Assembly (NCBI GenBank): GCA_025201765.1
Contig: MU623488.1
Coordinates: forward strand, 1-64,000
Length of the DNA: 64,000 bases
Direction of reading: 5' to 3'
Source of the DNA: Daldinia sp. FL1419
Taxonomy: Eukaryota; Ascomycota; Sordariomycetes; Xylariales; Hypoxylaceae
Every line of letters begins with the position of its first letter. The first letter of the stretch is position 1. The translations under genes were made by a program, and so were the position numbers. Below the pieces are notes generated by a model. It was not told where the DNA came from. It was given only the letters and a program-made list of their open reading frames with translations, and ran no database searches. This document shows positions 57,026 through 64,000 of the stretch, one piece after another.

Positions 57026-60000
57026 ATGGCAAGCGATCCCGAAGACTTGACAGGTCCTACGGCCTTAGAGCATGATGATACTGTGATGGACGGAGTACGG
57101 GCGCCGTCTCATCAAGATTCAAACTACGACGTACAAGATGAATGCGACTCAGACGACTCGTATACAAACAAGACTCCTAGTTTAAACACCGGGAATACGG
57201 AGGAACAGGATGATAATGTGTCCTTGACGACTCGACTTCGCCCCATCGAAGTAGTCCTTTATCCCCCAGCAGATCCGTCAATATACGAACGGATATACCC
57301 GAGCCGAACTGTGGAGAGGGTATTTGATATAATAGAGGAAGAGGACGGCGACGCATACTATTTCGTTGAGTTTAAAGATGGGGATATAGAAGAAGTAAGT
57401 GAGTCTTGTATTATTTTCAGCTTTGAAGAGATTCAGGCATCGATTACATACTATATCCCCTTTGTTTCTTAAACACACATTACCTTTCCATATGTTATTT
57501 AGCATACCACTTGGTTCAAGTTCACGAGCTACTTCCTTCATCCGAACAACCACCCTGTGTGATTGCTTCGACGACAACGTACAAGTTACTTACCCCTCGA
57601 CTCACGATCCTCACCGCGTGTAGTTGCTGCGAGGATAACGTACAAGTGACTTATCCTTTAGCTCACGATCTTTATTACGTGTGGTTGCCTCAACAATAAC
57701 GTACAAGTTAGGTACTTACTTATCTTTCACCTCACGATCCTTACCGCGTGCAACTGCTTTGAGAATAACGTACAAGTGACCTACCCACTAACTCACGATC
57801 TTTGTTGCGTGTAACTGCTGCGAGGATAGCGTACAAGTTACTTACCCCTCAACTTACAATCATTACCGCGTGCAACTGCTTCAACAATAGCGTACAAGTT
57901 ACTTATACCTCAATTCACGATCATTACCGCGTGTCACTTCCTCGTGGTAATTCGTGTCTTAGGGTTTAACCTCATTACCCCAAAATATAAACTCACCTAC
58001 CTACCTACCTACCTACCTACTTGATACATGGATGTATCACTTCGTTCTTCTCCCATCCATCCGTCATTTTACTTCTCCCACTGTTACTCTCATCGCCCCA
58101 GTAACTGAAGACATTCCTATCCAACCACATACACCACAAACCACATATTTCCGCACCTTGTTTTACCCTCTCTTCATCCACATGCTTAGCAAGCTTCCTA
58201 CGGGGTTGGTCTGAGCATTATAGGCTTCCCTTATCTCTACCAGAGCCAGCAGGACAAGATAGTAGGTTTTTCGAGGCGGGTACACGCCATAAGTCTAAAT
58301 TATCTCTTGCCCCGTTGGCAAGAAACATCCCATTTACCCCACTGCACACTCTTCGAATCCATACGTATAAACATTACCTCGATACTACTACACGCTGACC
58401 ATCCCTCTGCTATTTTTCCTCTTCCGTATTTTCCTTAAAACGCCAGGTTTCTCTTCATACTAATTTCTCTGACTAGGTGGCATATGACGATATGCTACAA
58501 CTAAAGGGCGGCCCTCGTGCTGCACAGAAATTCTCTCTTCGAAGATTTAGCGGCGTGGATATAGAAGACATAGGTTTTCCGCCTGACGAGTATGATGAGG
58601 ATGATGATTCCGAATCTCAAGACTCTGATCGCCCCAAGAAGCGAAAGAGACTATCCCAAACCACTCGCAGAAGCACGCGACAAGCCTCAAAACAAGCATC
58701 AGTGCGAACATCTATGGAACATGACCTCGAAGTCGATGGGTTTGAAGATGACTTGTCATCCGATAAGGAGTTCAAGGATGTAAACCCTTCAAAATCTAAG
58801 AGCTCAATTCGACATTCTACAAGAGTCACTCGCTCAGGAAATACTGAGTTGCGAAGCCAACGTAAAGCGGACGATTCCGAAGACGAATTGGCCCAGGATC
58901 ACAAATCCGATGAGGATGATGAATATAACGAAGTCATTCCTTTCATTCGTTCCGATATTGGCGGCGCGGTAAGATCGTCCAGGAAAAGAAAAAGGCCCAA
59001 GGCCGCATATACCACTAGTAAATATGCCGACAGCGATTCGGAGATCGAATTTGTCGCATCTCGGCGGTCTAAGAGATCGACAAAAACTTCGAAGAGTATG
59101 CGCGATCCTGAGATTGACGATGAATATTACGACGGGCACGAGGATAAGGACACGTTTGCACCTAAGATTGCAGCAATCAAGGAAGTTTTTGAGGAGCGAA
59201 TTGAACACTCCGAATTTCGACAAGTACATGCTAAGGTGTGTGACAGCTGTTCGTGTGGGCCAAGCCACACGAAAGGCACCCTCATCCCATGCCAGGGGTG
59301 TTCTTTTTCATTTCACAAGCAATGCATCGGTCCGAGATCTCAGCGTGACCATAGGGTTACCAAAGTCGGCTCGGAAGACTTTGTATTACAATGTCGCTTC
59401 TGTATTGGGCTACACAAAAAGAAAGACAAACGCGCTCCGAGCTATTCGTCATGTCAGCACTGTAAAATGCCCGGCGTCTCGTGTGCAGAGTTCTCGGCGA
59501 AGAAAACTCCTAAACAGGAGGAAAAAGCCAGACTTGAGAACGGGGGCGAAGACCCAATTACACAGGTCCAGCCCAGCCTAGTATACAATCCACTCAATGT
59601 GCTCTTCCGCTGCTTAATTTGCAGACGCGCCTATCATTTTCAGCATCTACCTCCACTAACCGAAACCTCCAACGGGAATCGTTTGGAAGAATACTCGCTG
59701 GCTGGTTGGAAATGCAAAGAGTGTCTAGGCACAAACCGAGGAATTCACGCATTAGTCGCGTGGCGACCTGCTGACCAGGATGCATATGTCGAAAACCAGA
59801 GAGCCCATGAGTTTAGCGAAGACGAGATAGAATATTTGGTGAAGTGGGACCGCAAGTCTCATCTTCACGACACATGGATGCCCGGAGCTTGGGTTTATGG
59901 CGTAGCCGTAGCTGCCATGCGCGCCGCTTTCCATAAGCGCGAAGAGAACGAACTGCCCAAGATGACCACAGAGTCCGCGGTCGAAGAGGAATGGGTTCTA

Positions 60001-63000
60001 GCCGATGTTTTCCTCGATGTGAAATACAAACGGGGTTTTAGTGCGTCTTCCAAAGCACAGGATCTGACTCGAATCTCTGAGGTTGAGTCAGTATACGTGA
60101 AATTTCAAGGGCTTAGCTATGAAGAGGCAGTTTGGGATGAGCCGCCTCCTCGTGATTCAACACTCTGGCCTGCGTTTGCAGCTGCATATGAAGAATTTCT
60201 AAACGGAAAATATTTCTCGTCTGTTAAAGATCAGGAAATGCGCCAGCGTATTAGTCTCTATCGATCCCTGGATTTTCAAGAATACTGCGAGTTGAAAAGC
60301 CAACCGCCGGGCCTTAAAGAAGGGCGGACTCTAATGCCATATCAAATGGAGGGTGTCAATTGGCTTTTGTACAGCTTCCATCAGCAGCAGAATGTTATTC
60401 TTGCTGATGAGATGGGGCTTGGCAAGACGATCCAGATCGTCTCTTTTATCAGCTCTCTTGTCCAAGATAAGCCCCAGTGCTGGCCGTTTCTCATCGTCGT
60501 ACCGAATGCAACTTGCCCTAATTGGCGTCGTGAGCTTAAAGACTGGTCCCCGGGACTCCGAGTAGTAACATATCACGGCGGGAGAATTTCCCAGGAGTTA
60601 GCGTACAGACATGAACTCTTCCCTAACGGGGCTAAAGAAGGAATGAAGGCACACGTTGTGATCATGTCTTACGAGGCGGCTGGTTCAATGGGGCACACTT
60701 TCCAGGGTGTCAAATGGGCTGGCCTTATCGTGGACGAGGGCCAGAGGCTCAAGAATGACGAAACTCAACTCTACAGGACGCTCGTAGATTTAAAGATTCC
60801 TTGTAGAATCCTGCTAACGGGTACGTGGCGGGAAATGGTCATTTATATATTTGAATACGCTAACGTTTAATAGGAACACCGTTGCAGAACAACAAGAAGG
60901 AATTGTTCACTCTTCTTCAGTTTATTGATTCAAAGAACAACGCGGAAGAGCTGGATGCCCAGTACGACGAACTGACGAAAGAAAATCTACCGAAACTCCA
61001 CGACCTTATCCGTCCATATTTCTTGCGACGCACTAAAGCTCAGGTCCTCAAGTTCTTACCGCCAATGGCTCAGGTCATTGTTCCCGTTACCATGACAGTA
61101 CTTCAGGAGAAGTTATCCAAATCGATTATAGCTCGAAATCCCGAGCTTATTAAAGCGATCATCTCTAAAGGGAGGATGAAAGCAGGCGATCGCAAGAACT
61201 TGAGCAATATCATGGCAGATCTGAGGCAGTGTTTGTGCCACCCCTTCTGTTTCAATTCTAACGTTGAAGACAAGAATGTCAGTGAGCAACAGATGGCACG
61301 TAACCTAATTGAAGCCTCGCCAAAGTTTAAGCTTCTGGAAACGATGCTCCCGAAGCTTAGAGCAGGAGGCCACCGCGTACTAATATTCAGCCAGTTCATA
61401 CGCTGTCTAGACATCATTGAAGATTTCCTAAACATACTAGGTCTTCCATTTGGGCGAATCGACGGGCAATTGAGTGCTCTCAAGAAACAGAGACAGATTG
61501 ATGCCTTCAACGCTCCTAACTCGCCGCTATTCGCGATGCTGCTATCTACGCGTGCTGGCGGTGTTGGTATTAATCTCGCTACAGCAGACACCGTTATCAT
61601 ATACGACCCGGACTGGAACCCACATCAGGATATCCAGGCCATATCCCGGGCTCACCGAATCGGCCAGAAGGAGAAAGTTTTATGCTTTCAACTTACGACC
61701 AAGGACACCGTTGAAGAGAACATTATGCAGACCGGTAGAAAGAAGTTGGCCTTGGACCATGCTCTCATAGAGAGCTTAGATGCCGATAGCGAGAACACCG
61801 GCGATCTGGAGTCGATTTTGAAACGCGGTGCGGAGGCATTATTTAGTGATAAGGATAAGGTGAAGATTACATATGATTCAGCAGCAGTTGACAAATTGCT
61901 AGATAGGAGCCGGCTCGAGAGTACGAGCACTGACAACGAAACGGCTGAAAATCAGTTTTCCGTCGCGCGTGTTTGGGCCGTTGACTCGGGTACGCTCACG
62001 GATAACATAGATCAGCCTGACAACAATCCACCTAGTACGGACGCAAGCGTCTGGGAGAATATTCTCAAGGCGCGTGAAGAAGAGCATCGACGAGAACTTG
62101 CTGCAAAGCAAGAGGTGTATGGTCGTGGTGCTAGACGACGTGGTACTCAGGTAAGGAACCTTTGGCAAAGAACCTTATCCAGGTAGTCATAGCTAACATA
62201 TGACATAGGGTGTGGACTACAATGGTGCTCGGGTACGTTACATCGAAAGTCTCGATAACATCGATGATGAATGTCTAACAGAAAAACAGCGCCCAGAGCC
62301 AGACAGTGGCGGTTCCGATATCGATGGAGAGGACGAGTTATATATCGATAACGGTGTGGAAGACGATGATGACGAAATCTACCAAGAGGAGCAGGAGACG
62401 TCCCTGAGAAACAAGGGAGCTAAAGGTAAACACCCTACTTCTACGACGCGACAAAAGTTGCGATTACAGAAAACCAAGATAGTTAACTCTTCTCGTAATA
62501 GTAGATCACAATCAGGCTGTAGAGTTGCCCAGCCAAGCACCGGCCAAAGCTCCCCAGTTCAACCAGACTCAGGCAGTATTGGCCCCAGCCAACCCCAGTA
62601 CCGGAGCCAACCGACCACCGGCACAGAATCGAGTGCTACCTCAGCAGAGTGTCCTCCCGTCGCAGGCATCTCTCCTCCGAAATCCGAATCCTAGCTTGAT
62701 AGGACCGATAGCACATCATGTGTCACTTCCCACTAATGGCAATTCTCAATCATCTTCAACCGTTACTCCCGCTGTGTCATCCTTTAGAATGCCGAGATCA
62801 AGGGGAACAGCGAGGTCGAACGAGGCCATGAGACCTACCCCTGAAGCAATACTAAACAGTTTCATTGCTGCTCCACCAGCTTGTCCCCGGGACAAAGATG
62901 GCGTTTGTCTCGTTTGCAAGAATACACATCCTTTAAACAGAGCTTGCATAGAGTTCAACTCGGAAATCTCGCTACGCCTCGCCATCGATACCCTACGACC

Positions 63001-63076
63001 TTACGGAAATTCAGCTCACGTTCAGGCGTTCAAGCTATTCCTGACAGGTAGGCTGCGACAATTATCAGGCCGTTGA
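57026..63076 (+). CDS. mit1: CHD/Mit1-type chromatin remodelling ATPase, 1586 aa
   Basis: SNF2-family nucleosome remodeller of the CHD3/Mi-2 class; the fission-yeast relative Mit1 acts in the SHREC heterochromatin-silencing complex. Exons: 57026-57394, 58477-60820, 60874-62150, 62209-62425 and 62523-63076; all phases close. Domains: N-terminal chromo-like segment split by the first intron (VEFKDGDIEE|VAYDDMLQLKGG); a disordered acidic/basic region; PHD finger at ~377-435 (CDSCSCG...CQGCSFSFHKQC); a second Cys cluster to ~545; chromodomain ~574-600 (YLVKWDRKSHLHDTWMPG); ATPase from ~740 with DEMGLGKT and DEGQ in place of DEAH; helicase C ~1065-1190 (STRAGGVGINLATAD, SRAHRIGQ); and a C-terminal zinc-knuckle-like CLVCKNTHPLNRAC at ~1530. 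The first intron is 1082 nt and contains a tandem array. The last intron is the least certain. Confidence 0.92.
57551..57950 (+). repeat. 61-bp tandem repeat, ~6.5 copies, inside an intron
   Basis: The landmark ACGTACAAGT (or GCGTACAAGT) recurs at 57577, 57638, 57699, 57768, 57829 and 57890. The spacing is 61 bp except for one of 69, where an 8-bp insertion is present. Each unit also has CTCACGATC, ACCGCGTG and CAACTGCT blocks. A partial last unit ends near 57940. Units are diverged but clearly related. The array lies wholly within the first intron of the CHD gene. Confidence 0.92.
57996..58020 (+). repeat. (CTAC)6 microsatellite
   Basis: Six CTAC units in the same long intron, just downstream of the 61-bp array. 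Confidence 0.95.
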
Positions 63077-63384
63077 AGCCTCGGACTCGTACCGCGAGTC
63101 CGGAAGAAAAAGGCAGTAATTCATGTATTTGATTACGAGCAATTATCTTGCCTAGGCATCGATGGGTATACTGTTTGCTATGTTCTTTTACTGTAAATAG
63201 AGAGAAATCAAGTTTTATCGATACTACTAGTTATGGCTACACTTGTTGTATTACCTACTTCGGTAGGTATACTCAAGGTACCTTAGTCTAGACAGTCGAA
63301 CACATAATAGCTCAGCCCTGCAAACGAAAGCAGAAGGAATAATAAATGACCATCGTTGATTTACGATTCGTACGGTTTTTCTTG

Positions 63385-63448
63385 CTTTCCTTTTTTCTTC
63401 TTTTTTTCTTCTTTTTTTCTTCTTCTTTTCTTCTTCTTTTTTTCTCTT
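63385..63448 (+). repeat. 64-nt uninterrupted polypyrimidine tract
   Basis: Only C and T, in repeated TTCTTC/TTTTTTTCTTC words, about 310 bp past the CHD stop. Such homopurine-homopyrimidine tracts can adopt triplex structure. Confidence 0.9.
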
Positions 63449-63631
63449 AGCTCAATTTCGGATTCATTCTAAATCAACTAATAACTATACGTCCGGTAAG
63501 GCTATACTGTTATACAGGCCGTTTGTCACGTGGGAAACACAAGACAAGAACTGCAGGTATCCGTGGAATGCATTCAACCTTATTTGAGGTTTCTCAGCAA
63601 ACGCCAGTGATGATAGAAAAAAAAGATTTAG

Positions 63632-63653
63632 AAAAAAAAAAAAAAAAAAAAAA
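63632..63653 (+). repeat. A22 homopolymer
   Basis: A run of 22 adenines with no interruption; it could be a simple repeat or the tail of a retroposed sequence, but nothing adjacent supports the latter. Confidence 0.9.
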
Positions 63654-64000
63654 CCCAGTTATGCGCGTAGGGAAAGTTGTGTATGTGTGTGTACCTAAAG
63701 AATCTTGTTATTGACATGTAATGTAGGTAGGTATGCTGTATGCGTGTGTGTTAGCTTGCTTTCCCAAGCTTTGCCCAACGAAAAGGAAGTTAAGTCCTAG
63801 GCATCCAAGGTTCCTTTTTTTCACCTATGCTTCTTATGCCTCTGCTTCCACTCACCTAGGGTTCCCCGGCATCCTTTTAAAGATCGACGTGTTTCTTGTT
63901 AAAGTCTGCCTACATAACCTGACCTACTTCAGCATAACTTCTCTTTTTATTTAAAATAGGTCGTTGGCAACTATTAGTATCATCCTATTTTACAATCTCG

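Larger units (their letters stand above)
63077..64000. other. Intergenic 3' region of the CHD gene
   Basis: It holds a polypyrimidine tract and an A22 run (listed separately) and no supported gene. Confidence 0.6.

Overview
The window is nuclear DNA of a filamentous ascomycete (Pezizomycotina, most likely Sordariomycetes; I cannot name the species). Evidence: introns of about 45-115 nt with GTRNGT donors, CTRAC-type branch sites and YAG acceptors; an Atf1-type bZIP factor; HET-domain and patatin genes decayed in the way fungal NLR/incompatibility genes often are; and an extremely A+T-rich block of the kind produced by repeat-induced point mutation (RIP).

Layout. 1-4.5 kb is an RIP-like A+T block with a degenerate ~138-bp tandem array, a 9-bp minisatellite, retroelement traces and one intact-looking solo LTR. 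4.5-22 kb is gene-poor. It holds a small hypothetical gene, an intact six-exon purine-cytosine (NCS1) permease, a decayed patatin gene and a 562-bp Mutator-like MITE with 108-bp inverted repeats and a 9-bp target duplication. 22-38 kb is a conserved housekeeping block: atf1, mis13/dsn1 (kinetochore), SDHAF2 (succinate dehydrogenase assembly), erv25 (ER-Golgi cargo), U1-C (spliceosome) and a 1126-aa disordered protein. 38-50 kb is again accessory: a secreted seven-exon agmatinase, a small Cys-containing protein, a tRNA-Gly(GCC) and a HET-domain pseudogene. 50-64 kb carries two GPI-anchored surface proteins, the mitochondrial rRNA methyltransferase Mrm1 and a 1586-aa CHD/Mit1-type chromatin remodeller.

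No operon logic applies. Three adjacent pairs are divergent and could share promoters: the SDHAF2/mis13 side is convergent, while erv25/U1-C and mrm1/CHD are divergent. The exon structures were rebuilt by hand, and each protein-coding gene given with introns closes in frame.

The most notable observations are: a 1082-nt intron in the CHD gene that contains a 61-bp tandem array; the MITE whose left arm carries T/A at every mismatch with the right arm; six exact copies of the palindrome TACCTAGGTA, several just upstream of genes; and an agmatinase gene whose base composition switches sharply between exons 5 and 6.
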